Shown here: positions 1 to 6,573 of the stretch, one piece after another | How the letters are laid out: every line of letters begins with the position of its first letter | Position numbering within the stretch: the first letter of the stretch is position 1 | NCBI RefSeq assembly: GCF_902364945.1 | Contig: NZ_CABJFS010000019.1 | Coordinates: 1-7,268, forward strand | DNA from: Collinsella aerofaciens | GTDB lineage: Bacteria; Actinomycetota; Coriobacteriia; Coriobacteriales; Coriobacteriaceae | Direction of reading: 5' to 3' | DNA: 7,268 nucleotides | Program-made: the position numbers and the translations under genes | The notes under the pieces: model-generated | What the model was told of the DNA's origin: nothing | Databases searched by the model: none | The model's input: only the letters and a program-made list of their open reading frames with translations

Positions 1-11
1 CCCATCCCAAA

Positions 12-48
12 TGTGCGGAGCAAAGCTCCGCACACCAACTTTTTCTTT
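12..48 (+). terminator. Possible intrinsic terminator hairpin (plus strand)
   Basis: A perfect 10-bp stem (12-21 with 25-34, arms TGTGCGGAGC and GCTCCGCACA) closes an AAA loop. It is followed on the plus strand by CCAAC and then a T-rich tract TTTTTCTTT at 40-48. The stem is convincing, but the T tract starts 5 nt after it, which is looser than a standard Rho-independent terminator. On the minus strand the stem is followed by only three Ts after an A. It could end a plus-strand gene lying left of the window, or simply be an unrelated stem-loop. No gene it would serve is visible here. Confidence 0.4.
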
Positions 49-142
49 CAGCTAAAGAACGCCGAAAATTCGACGCTGGCTTGTTAACCTTGCTGGACGT
101 TGTCGACGCCAATCCAACTCAGAAGCTATATCGATACAGAAA

Positions 143-277
143 GGTCCCCGACCGGAGGGGCCGGATATAAGGTTTATCGCGAGTTCCGCACGCAAAGAAG
201 GCCACTTAATGTGGCCTTCGTCTTGCGCAGGACTGTAGAGCAGGAAACCTTATATCCGGCCCCTCCGTCCGGGGACC
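143..277 (-). repeat. 135-nt inverted-repeat element forming one long hairpin, downstream of tsaBID
   Basis: Two 33-nt arms, 143-175 and 245-277, are inverted copies of each other with only two mismatched positions. The left arm begins GGTCCCCGACCGGAGG and ends GATATAAGGTTT. The 69 nt between them fold further on the same axis: 182-187 with 230-234 (5 bp, one bulge), 191-195 with 223-227 (5 bp), and 197-205 with 211-219 (9 bp) around a TTAAT loop. The whole can therefore be a single unbranched rod. In minus-strand RNA one of the two mismatches becomes a G-U wobble, but in plus-strand RNA neither does, so folding slightly favours the direction of the operon. The element starts 12 nt after the tsaBID stop codon, so it would form the 3' end of that transcript. 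I see no target-site duplication at its edges and no coding capacity. It may be a terminator or mRNA-stabilising structure, a REP/MITE-like repeat, or a small RNA. The structure is seen directly; the function is not known. Confidence 0.75.
194..219 (-). terminator. Inner hairpin of the 3' element, possible (bidirectional) terminator
   Basis: A perfect 9-bp stem (197-205 with 211-219, arms GAAGGCCAC and GTGGCCTTC) has a 5-nt loop. In the minus direction the stem ends in TTC and is followed by TTT and then GCG, a short and weak T tract. In the plus direction it is followed by GTCTT. It is the best terminator-like core downstream of tsaBID and could serve both strands. The weak T tracts and its position at the tip of the larger 143-277 hairpin make termination activity uncertain. 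Confidence 0.45.
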
Positions 278-289
278 GCGCCGTACCAG

Positions 290-2674
290 CTACAGCGTCA
301 TGTTTGGATCGGCGTCGACGTCGAACGGCGAGATTTCTCCTCGGTCGAATTTACGGCGGGCAACCTCTGCGATCATGGCGGCGTTGTCGGTGCACGCCGA
401 AAGCGGTGGCACCGTTACGCGGATCCCCTGACGCCCAAGCTTCTTGATCATCATCTCGCGCAGATGCGGATTAGCCGAGACGCCGCCGCCGATGCAGTAT
501 TCCTTGCATCCGGTGGCATGCAGGGCGTTTTTGGCCTTCTTGTACTGAACGTCAAAGACGGCTGCCTCAAACGAAGCCGCCAGATCGGGCAGGTGAATCG
601 TGCGCCCGGCCTTGGTCTCCTGCTCGATGTAGAGCGTCACGGCCGTTTTAAGACCCGAAAGCGAGAAACGATAGTCTCCCCTGCTGTTAAGCGCGCGAGG
701 AAAATCGATCGCGCGGGGGTTGCCCGTCTCGGCCAGCTTGGAGATGATGGGGCCACCGGGATAGCCCAGACCCAACGCCTTGGCTACCTTGTCGAAGGCC
801 TCGCCCACAGCATCGTCGAGTGTCTCACCAAGTACCTCGTAGTCGCCCCATGCCTTCACGTGCACGAGCATGGTATGACCGCCCGAGACGAGCGTGAAGA
901 TAAACGGCGGCCTGAGATCGGGCTGCGCCAGCAGGTTGGCGAACAGATGGCCCTCCAGATGGTTGACGCACACGAGTGGCTTGCCGGCGGCATAGGCAAA
1001 GCCCTTGGCGAAGGCGACGCCCACTACCAGAGCACCCACCAGGCCCGGACCCTGCGTCACGCCAACAGCGGCGAGTTCGCTCGGCGCGATGGCTCCACCC
1101 TCAAGACCAAGCGATGCTGCGGCATCCTCGAGCGCCGCATCCACGACACTCACAATCACCTCAACGTGTTTGCGCGAGGCGATCTCGGGCACCACGCCGC
1201 CAAAGCGGGCGTGAAAATCAATCTGTGTCGACACCTGGTTGGCCAGCATATTGCCATCCGCATCGATAATCGCCACGGCCGTCTCGTCGCAGGAGCTCTC
1301 GATAGCGAGCACTAGGCGGCGGCGCTCAATTTCGGCACGCTCCCCCTCGGAGCGCCCAGGCGCAGGCAGCGGCCATACGCGCTGCTCTGCCGCCGTCGGC
1401 TCGGGCGAAGCATTATCGACCGGAAGCACCAGGGGCAGCGGAGCCGTCATGACGATGGCGTCCTTGCCGGCACCATAGTAGCCGCGGCGACGGCCAGCCT
1501 CGGTAAAGCCCAGAGCGTTATAAAGCGCGGTCGCTCCCTCGTTACCGTCCTCGACCTCGAGCGAAGCCGTAGTGCAGCCGAGCATCTGGGCATCATAGCT
1601 CACGTGCGACAGCAGCTTGCGGGCAATGCCCTCACGGCGATGTGCCGGGTCGACGGCGACATCCAGAATCTGCACATCACCGTCCACGACCATACCGCCG
1701 GCAAGGCCCAGCAGCTTGCCGTCGTCGTGTGCCACCCACCAACTACGCGGCGCAGCGACGTCCTCGCCCAGTTCGGACAGGAACATGCCCGGCGTCCATG
1801 CCTCGTGTCCGGCACCTTCAAAGCAGGCAGCCTCCAGCGCGCTTGCGCCCTCGGCATCCGCCGCGCCCATGGGACGGAACTGCAGATGACGACCGGCGAG
1901 CTCATCGGCAACACCCGTAATTTCGCTCTGCGCACTCTCGGCAAGACCAAGACGCTTGCGCTCGTTTTCCTCGGCATCCGAAAGGCGCGTGTAAATCGGC
2001 AGGACGCGGGCCGGATCGCCGTCACCCGCAGCGTGCGCGAGCAGCAAGCCCTCGCCCGAAGGCCACCACAGGTCGCGCTCCACGCAGCGGGCGGCCTCGT
2101 CCTCACCCAGCAGCTTGCCATAGCGCACGAGACCGTCACCGGTCAGCTGAACCTGGCCCCAGTCCGCTGCTTGGCGCCACTCATCGAGCGCCACGGCGGC
2201 CTTGACCACGTGTTCGCGCTCAAATTGACGCTCGGGACCCTCATCGACCAGCATATACAGCGCCGGATATACCTCACCGCGCATAGCATCGGCCAAGATA
2301 CCAAGCTTGCCGCGCACGCCAGCCTTCCACGCCGTCCAAGCGCAAGCGTCGAGCGTCGACACGCCCAGCAGCGGAACATTGGCACCACGCGCGAGGCCCT
2401 TGGCAGTGGAGATGCCGATGCGCACACCCGTAAAGGACCCCGGGCCGCGGCCGACCACATAGCAACCAACATCGCTGCGATCCAGACCGGCTTGAGCCAG
2501 CACGCCATCAACGGTATTCACGAGCTCAACGTTGGCGTGACGGCGACACATGTGGTCGCCACTCACGAGCTTCGTCTCACCCGTCTGCCCATCAATCCAG
2601 CTTGCCGCGCAGGCAAGCATGTCAGTCGAGGTATCGAGCGCCACCACCAGCGCGTTGTCGTTATGCAAGCTCAT
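290..2674 (-). CDS. tsaD: TsaB-RimI-TsaD fusion: tRNA t6A37 threonylcarbamoyltransferase with acetyltransferase domain
   Basis: This 794-residue protein joins three enzymes that are usually separate. Residues about 8-235 are TsaB, the non-catalytic partner of TsaD (VALDTST near 12, GRGPGSFTGVRIG at 75-87, LPIYTRL at 225-231). Residues about 265-412 are a RimI-type GNAT acetyltransferase: acetyl-CoA loop RREGIA at 346-351, and Glu373 and Tyr385 at the positions of the E. coli RimI catalytic pair, 12 residues apart as there. Residues about 454-794 are TsaD: LAIESSCDET near 456, metal ligands His572 and His576 in HLEGH and Asp763 in CTDNAA, and VSGGHT. TsaD transfers threonylcarbamoyl from threonylcarbamoyl-AMP to A37 of ANN-decoding tRNAs in the cytoplasm. 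A Pro/Glu/Arg-rich linker of about 40 residues precedes TsaD. All key residues I looked for are present and the frame is unbroken, so this appears to be a functional fusion. I prefer ATG 2674 (AAGG 9 nt upstream) to the TTG at 2692, which would add six residues. The start overlaps tsaE by 14 nt, which implies translational coupling. Confidence 0.95.
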   Translation of the reverse strand: MSLHNDNALVVALDTSTDMLACAASWIDGQTGETKLVSGDHMCRRHANVELVNTVDGVLAQAGLDRSDVGCYVVGRGPGSFTGVRIGISTAKGLARGANVPLLGVSTLDACAWTAWKAGVRGKLGILADAMRGEVYPALYMLVDEGPERQFEREHVVKAAVALDEWRQAADWGQVQLTGDGLVRYGKLLGEDEAARCVERDLWWPSGEGLLLAHAAGDGDPARVLPIYTRLSDAEENERKRLGLAESAQSEITGVADELAGRHLQFRPMGAADAEGASALEAACFEGAGHEAWTPGMFLSELGEDVAAPRSWWVAHDDGKLLGLAGGMVVDGDVQILDVAVDPAHRREGIARKLLSHVSYDAQMLGCTTASLEVEDGNEGATALYNALGFTEAGRRRGYYGAGKDAIVMTAPLPLVLPVDNASPEPTAAEQRVWPLPAPGRSEGERAEIERRRLVLAIESSCDETAVAIIDADGNMLANQVSTQIDFHARFGGVVPEIASRKHVEVIVSVVDAALEDAAASLGLEGGAIAPSELAAVGVTQGPGLVGALVVGVAFAKGFAYAAGKPLVCVNHLEGHLFANLLAQPDLRPPFIFTLVSGGHTMLVHVKAWGDYEVLGETLDDAVGEAFDKVAKALGLGYPGGPIISKLAETGNPRAIDFPRALNSRGDYRFSLSGLKTAVTLYIEQETKAGRTIHLPDLAASFEAAVFDVQYKKAKNALHATGCKEYCIGGGVSANPHLREMMIKKLGRQGIRVTVPPLSACTDNAAMIAEVARRKFDRGEISPFDVDADPNMTL

Positions 2675-3167
2675 CTTGTACAGCCTTATCAATCAAATGG
2701 GAAAGCTCCATTGCGCGGTCACCGTGCGCCTCAAGCGTTATCGTTCGCACGTCGCTGTCGCCCTCATCACGCCTGAGCGTCACCGAAAGATACTCATCCG
2801 TCAGCTCGTCCTGGAATTGTTCGCCCCATTCCAGCAGGCAAGCACCCTCATAGCCCAGCACATCGAAAATGCCCGTATCCTCGAGCTCGTAGGCATGCTC
2901 CAGGCGGTATAGATCAAAGTGAAACAGCGGAATACGACCTTGATCGTGAACGGCCATGAGGGCGAACGTAGGGCTCGTAACCATATGCCCATCGCCCAGC
3001 CCGCGCGAGACGCCCTTGGTAAAGTGAGTTTTGCCCACTCCCAGGCCACCGGTCAGGATGAGCACATCGCCGTCCTCAAGGCACGGTGCAATTAGCTCGC
3101 CAAAGTACTCCGTATCGGCAGCGCAAGTCGTTTTGTAAGTACCTACCCCCAGGCGCTCCAGGGACAT
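2661..3167 (-). CDS. tsaE: tRNA threonylcarbamoyladenosine biosynthesis ATPase TsaE
   Basis: TsaE is a small P-loop ATPase needed for multiple rounds of t6A synthesis by TsaB-TsaD. It binds at the TsaB/TsaD interface, and ATP hydrolysis resets the complex. The 168-residue product has the Walker A loop GGLGVGKT at 40-47, the family motif TSPTF at 64-68, FHFDLYRLE at 82-90 and LLEWGE at 111-116, all in family order. Length is close to the usual 150-170. The ATG at 3167 is preceded by AAGGAG with a 5-nt spacer, so the start is secure. The stop TAA (2661-2663) lies inside the start region of the tsaB-rimI-tsaD fusion, in another frame, so the two t6A genes are probably made in a coupled way. The glycosylase gene ends 12 nt upstream. 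Confidence 0.95.
   Translation of the reverse strand: MSLERLGVGTYKTTCAADTEYFGELIAPCLEDGDVLILTGGLGVGKTHFTKGVSRGLGDGHMVTSPTFALMAVHDQGRIPLFHFDLYRLEHAYELEDTGIFDVLGYEGACLLEWGEQFQDELTDEYLSVTLRRDEGDSDVRTITLEAHGDRAMELSHLIDKAVQDELA
2684..2687 (-). promoter_or_regulatory. Ribosome binding site for the TsaB-RimI-TsaD fusion
   Basis: AAGG on the minus strand lies 9 nt before the ATG at 2674, inside the 3' end of tsaE. It supports the ATG over the in-frame TTG at 2692, which would place this motif inside the coding region. It is a modest site, so coupling to tsaE translation probably helps initiation. Confidence 0.55.
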
Positions 3168-3179
3168 ATATGCTCCTTA

Positions 3180-3800
3180 TTATTCCGAGGCGTCCTCTGG
3201 CGCGGGATGTCGCTCCAGATAGTCGCCCAGCATCTTAAAGTCTTCCTCCAGCAGCTCCTGCCACGCCGGATTGCGCAGCGCTGCTGCCGGATGGAACGTG
3301 GGCATTACCACAAAATGCCCCATCTGGTGGAACCTGCCGCGCAGCTTAGTAATGCCAATCTCGGTCTTTAGCACAAAGTGCGTCGCGGGGTTGCCGAGCG
3401 TCACAATAATATCGGGCCAGATGCTTCGAATCTGCTCACGCAAAAATGGCGAGCAAGCCAGCACTTCCTCGGGACGCGGATTGCGGTTTCCCGGCGGGCG
3501 GCACTTAAGCACGTTGGCAATGTAGACGTCTTCGCGTTTGAGCCCCGCCAGCGACAAAATGCCGTTGAGGTCCTCGCCTGCCGCCCCCACAAAGGGCTCG
3601 CCCTGCAAATCCTCATTGCGGCCCGGCGCCTCGCCAATAAACATCACGCGAGCGTGGGGGTTTCCCACGCCAAACACGATGTTATGGCGCGACTGGTAAA
3701 GCTGGCAAAGGTGACAATCGCCCAGAACGGCCTCGATCTCCTCGAGTGCGACCTCACGCGGCGCCTGATGGCTATGGCCGGGGATGTGCATGACGCCCAT
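3180..3800 (-). CDS. Family 4 (4Fe-4S) uracil-DNA glycosylase
   Basis: The enzyme cleaves uracil from DNA (from cytosine deamination or dUTP misincorporation) and starts base-excision repair. The 206-residue product has the four cysteines expected for the family 4 iron-sulfur cluster: Cys29-x2-Cys32, Cys100 and Cys116. It also has motif GEAPGRNED from residue 56, followed by GEPFVGAAG, the conserved NVLKCRPPGNRNP segment at 96-108, and the His-Pro motif FHPAA at 169-173. Length is usual for the family, and older annotations may call it a phage SPO1 DNA-polymerase-related protein. The open frame could begin farther upstream at 3848, overlapping alr by 40 nt, but the ATG at 3800 has AGGAG five bases before it, overlapping the alr stop codon, so I choose it. 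Another ATG at 3791 lacks its own site. The gene sits between alr and tsaE with gaps of 8 and 12 nt and is cotranscribed. No functional link to its neighbours is evident. Confidence 0.92.
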   Translation of the reverse strand: MGVMHIPGHSHQAPREVALEEIEAVLGDCHLCQLYQSRHNIVFGVGNPHARVMFIGEAPGRNEDLQGEPFVGAAGEDLNGILSLAGLKREDVYIANVLKCRPPGNRNPRPEEVLACSPFLREQIRSIWPDIIVTLGNPATHFVLKTEIGITKLRGRFHQMGHFVVMPTFHPAAALRNPAWQELLEEDFKMLGDYLERHPAPEDASE

Positions 3801-3805
3801 AGCGA

Positions 3806-3810
3806 CTCCT
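3806..3810 (-). promoter_or_regulatory. Ribosome binding site fixing the uracil-DNA glycosylase start
   Basis: AGGAG on the minus strand lies 5 nt before the ATG at 3800. Its first two bases are the last two of the alr stop codon TAG (3809-3811). This supports start 3800 over the longer frame from 3848 and suggests that ribosomes finishing alr can reinitiate here. Confidence 0.75.
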
Positions 3811-4954
3811 ACACGTAGACCTTGTCGAGACGCATACCAAAGCCGCAAGCGACCTCGTAGTTAATCGTGCCGCGTAGGCGCGCCATCTCGTCCATGGTAA
3901 TCTCGGCATCTCCATCGCGGCCGACAATGATCATCTCGTCACCATACTCGGCCTCGGGAATCTCATGCGCCGGGTTGGACTGAATGGCGACCATAAACTG
4001 GTCCATGCAGATATTGCCCACCTGACGCACACGCTCGCCGCGATACAGCACGTCCATACGATTGGAAAGCGTACGCGAAAGGCCATCGGCATAACCGATC
4101 GGAAGGGTGCAGATCTGAACGCGCGTGCGCGGTACGCGGTAGGTAAAGCCGTAGCCCACGCCCTCGCCCATCGCAGGATGCGCCACGCGCGTCACACGCG
4201 CGTGGACGCTCATGACGGGATCAAGCTGCATCACGCGACCACTCAGCTCACATGGCTGCAGACCATACAAACCGATGCCGGCACGAATCATGTCAAAGTG
4301 CATTGAAGAATCGAGCATCGAGGACGGCGTATTGGCACAATGCACGATACCGCATTCAAAACCTGCGTCCTTAATGGCCTGAACGGCCTCGGTAAAACGC
4401 TGGCACTGCAGCTTGTAGTCCCAACCCGAAGGTTCATCGGCCGTGGCAAAGTGCGTAAATACGCCGTCGCACTGGATGCCGCGATGGAAACTGATGCCGC
4501 GTACAAAGTCGAGCACCTGTGTGTAGTGAACACCGATACGATTCATGCCCGTCTCGATGGCAAGATGGTACTTGCCCACCTTGCCCGCCGCGACGGCGCA
4601 TTCGCCATACGCAAGAGCAAAATCGGACGTATAGACCGAGGGCATGATATCGAATTCGAGCAATGCAGGAATAGCCTCGATAGGCGGCTCACTTAGAATC
4701 AGGACGGGCTTAGTAATCCCGCCCTGACGGAGCCCAACGCCCTCGTTAACCGTCGCCACGGCAAACATGTCGGCACCGGCCGAATACATGATCTTGGCAC
4801 ACTCAACAGCTCCATGACCATAAGCATCGGCCTTGACCACGCAGCACAGGCGCTGACGCGGATTCAACAAGTTCTTATAGGCCCTCGTGTTGCGACGGAG
4901 CGCCCCGCGGTCGATCTCGACCCAGGACCAGCGCGTCAAATCGGCTTTATTCAT
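3809..4954 (-). CDS. alr: Alanine racemase
   Basis: This is a PLP-dependent fold-type III enzyme that interconverts L- and D-alanine in the cytoplasm and supplies D-alanine for the D-Ala-D-Ala end of peptidoglycan precursors. The 381-residue product has the PLP lysine in VKADAYGHG (Lys41), IETGMNRIG at 133-141, the RAGIGLYG segment at 224-231, and the second catalytic base Tyr268 in GVGYGFTY. LPIGYADGLSR follows at 284-294, then GNICMDQ at 313-319 and GTINYEV near the end. The N-terminal barrel, C-terminal beta domain and length are all normal. The ATG at 4954 starts 2 nt after the nnr stop; only a weak GGA lies 9 nt upstream, so translation is probably coupled to nnr. The neighbouring nnr gene commonly precedes alr in actinobacteria. 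Confidence 0.97.
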   Translation of the reverse strand: MNKADLTRWSWVEIDRGALRRNTRAYKNLLNPRQRLCCVVKADAYGHGAVECAKIMYSAGADMFAVATVNEGVGLRQGGITKPVLILSEPPIEAIPALLEFDIMPSVYTSDFALAYGECAVAAGKVGKYHLAIETGMNRIGVHYTQVLDFVRGISFHRGIQCDGVFTHFATADEPSGWDYKLQCQRFTEAVQAIKDAGFECGIVHCANTPSSMLDSSMHFDMIRAGIGLYGLQPCELSGRVMQLDPVMSVHARVTRVAHPAMGEGVGYGFTYRVPRTRVQICTLPIGYADGLSRTLSNRMDVLYRGERVRQVGNICMDQFMVAIQSNPAHEIPEAEYGDEMIIVGRDGDAEITMDEMARLRGTINYEVACGFGMRLDKVYV

Positions 4955-4956
4955 GA

Positions 4957-6573
4957 TTAGTCATCCGACCCTTCGTCCATGATTCCCAGATCTTCGAGCG
5001 CATCCTTTGCCGCCAGCTCCATGGCAGGACCGATCAAGTCGATAAGATCGGTCGCGATGACGCTCTTCTCACCATACTCCGTCGCCGCGGCAAAACCGGC
5101 GTAGCTGTGAAGTGCGACGGCGTACGAATACAGCAACTCCCAACGATCCATCTCGTCGCGCATGGTGGCAAGCGTGCCGGCCAAAATACCCGCGAGAACA
5201 TCACCCGAACCGGCAGTTGCCAGAGAAGCCGGACCCGAGAGCGGCAGCAGCACACGCTCAACGCCACAGATAGCCGTCGTCGGCCCCTTGGCAATGACCA
5301 CCAGATTGTCGGAGCCTGCAGCCCAGACAACCTTCTGCGCGGCCGCAATCGCGGTACCAAGGTCGTTCACCTCGTCACCGGCAACCAGGCGCGAAAGCTC
5401 ACGATAGTGCGGCGTCATAACCAACGGCTGCTCGCGGCGATACATCTCGGGGTTACTATCAATACCGTCAATGGCAATCTTAGCAAGGCAGTTGAGTGCA
5501 TCGGCGTCCAAAATTAGCGGTACATCAAGCTCGAGCAAGCCCGAAACCACCTGCATAGCGCCGGCAGACGTCGTCATACCGGGACCGCACAGCACGCAGC
5601 TGTACTTCTTTGCGATCTCGCACACCGCCATGCGCGCAGCGGCGCCAAAGGAGCCGCGGGAATCAGACGGAATAGCAAAGACCGGAATCGAAGGAAGTGC
5701 CATGCGAATGAGATTGGCGCAGGCGTCAGGAGCCGCGACTGCCACGTAACCAGCACCCGCGCGAGCTGCAGACTTGGCCGCCATAATGGCAGCACCAGGA
5801 TATTGCGCAGATCCGGCGACAATAAGCACGGAGCCACGGGAATACTTATCGATATTCGATGGTAGCGGAGCAAAGTAATCAACTAAGTCACCGGGCTCGA
5901 CAATCTCGGCGGCGTGGTCGACATCATCGATGACCTCGTCAAGACGGTCGTAAAGATTGCCGCAGATCAAATCGCCAGCATACTCAGGACCATCAGCGCT
6001 ATACAGACCAATCTTGGGCGCAATCATCGTCACCGTGCGCTCGGCACGAATGCAGTCGTCATCAACAACGCCCGTCTCTGCATTCAGGCCCGAGGGGACA
6101 TCAATGGATACGACACAATCGGCGCATTCATTGACCGTAGGAATCCAAATGGAGAACGGCGCACGCAGATTCCCGTGGAAACCGGTACCAAAAATGGCAT
6201 CGACAACAACATCGGCCTTATCGATCAAAACCTCGAGTTCATCACGCGAGGGGCCGACGCAAACGTGCACATCGCGGCCGGCAGTACGACGAGCAACATG
6301 ACGTGCCAGAGCAGCAGGAATCTCATCCGGTTCAACCGGAGAAACGATATCCACGTCCACACCCTTATGGCTCAGGATATCGGCGGCAACCCAACCGTCG
6401 CCGCCATTATTACCAAAACCGACCAAAACGAGAACCCGATCAGGATTGAGCTTCAAGACCTCGTTAGCGGCAAACTCACCCGCTAGCTCCATAAGCTCGG
6501 CCTTCGAAGTCCCTTCGCGTTCGATGATATCCTCGAGACGAACGACTTCTTCGGTACTCAAAACCGGTTTCAT
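4957..6573 (-). CDS. nnr: Bifunctional NAD(P)HX epimerase / ADP-dependent NAD(P)HX dehydratase
   Basis: This metabolite-repair enzyme epimerises and dehydrates the hydrated cofactors NADHX and NADPHX back to NADH and NADPH. The 538-residue product has the NnrE (YjeF N-terminal) domain at about 1-230: LMELAG at 27-32, the nucleotide loop GFGNNGGDGW at 52-61, DAIFGTG at 125-131, and SIDVPSGLNAETG at 156-168. The NnrD ribokinase-like domain covers about 240-525: KYSRGSVLIVAGS, AGAGYVAVA at 272-280, CGPGM at 329-333, LDADALN at 355-361, IAKGPTT at 427-433, and the ADP/catalytic motif TAGSGD at 453-458. One oddity is that the usual PHPGE motif reads PHYRE (388-392). The C-terminal tail is acidic. 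The start ATG follows the acpS stop TAG with no gap and has AGGAG (6579-6583) 5 nt upstream. Length slightly exceeds the roughly 500 residues usual for fused forms. Confidence 0.95.
   Translation of the reverse strand: MKPVLSTEEVVRLEDIIEREGTSKAELMELAGEFAANEVLKLNPDRVLVLVGFGNNGGDGWVAADILSHKGVDVDIVSPVEPDEIPAALARHVARRTAGRDVHVCVGPSRDELEVLIDKADVVVDAIFGTGFHGNLRAPFSIWIPTVNECADCVVSIDVPSGLNAETGVVDDDCIRAERTVTMIAPKIGLYSADGPEYAGDLICGNLYDRLDEVIDDVDHAAEIVEPGDLVDYFAPLPSNIDKYSRGSVLIVAGSAQYPGAAIMAAKSAARAGAGYVAVAAPDACANLIRMALPSIPVFAIPSDSRGSFGAAARMAVCEIAKKYSCVLCGPGMTTSAGAMQVVSGLLELDVPLILDADALNCLAKIAIDGIDSNPEMYRREQPLVMTPHYRELSRLVAGDEVNDLGTAIAAAQKVVWAAGSDNLVVIAKGPTTAICGVERVLLPLSGPASLATAGSGDVLAGILAGTLATMRDEMDRWELLYSYAVALHSYAGFAAATEYGEKSVIATDLIDLIGPAMELAAKDALEDLGIMDEGSDD

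Noticed and set aside
3..170. Open plus-strand frame from the window edge to a TAA inside the left repeat arm, 55 codons, possibly the C-terminus of a convergent gene
   Set aside because: It has no start in the window, about half of its third positions are G or C and it uses codons such as TTA, CTA, AGA and ATA that look rare here, and it runs through the perfect hairpin at 12-34. A convergent gene sharing a bidirectional terminator cannot be excluded without the sequence to the left.
143..277. Interpretation of the inverted repeat as an intact insertion sequence or a CRISPR unit
   Set aside because: There is no transposase frame between the arms, no target-site duplication at the edges, and only one pair of inverted arms rather than spaced direct repeats.
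100..447. Plus-strand open frame starting with TTG and crossing the hairpin element into tsaD
   Set aside because: It would read through both arms of the inverted repeat and the antisense of the conserved TsaD C-terminus. Its Arg-rich composition looks like a shadow frame.
464..1315. Plus-strand open frame of 283 codons antisense to the TsaD domain
   Set aside because: Same reasoning: it mirrors TsaD codons, shows no family motifs, and no RBS or promoter was evident.
2675..2692. TTG start at 2692 for the TsaB-RimI-TsaD protein
   Set aside because: TTG is a weaker start, it would place the AAGG site inside the coding region, and the TsaB motif sits at a normal distance from the ATG at 2674.
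1604..2776. Plus-strand open frame of 390 codons antisense to the TsaB and RimI domains
   Set aside because: It runs opposite a gene with clear conserved motifs. Long antisense frames are common opposite GC-rich genes with biased third positions. Its translation shows no recognisable domain and has an unusual His/Arg/Thr-rich composition.
3801..3848. N-terminal extension of the uracil-DNA glycosylase by 16 residues, overlapping alr
   Set aside because: The ATG at 3800 has a well-spaced AGGAG, and the extra residues do not match the start of family 4 enzymes.
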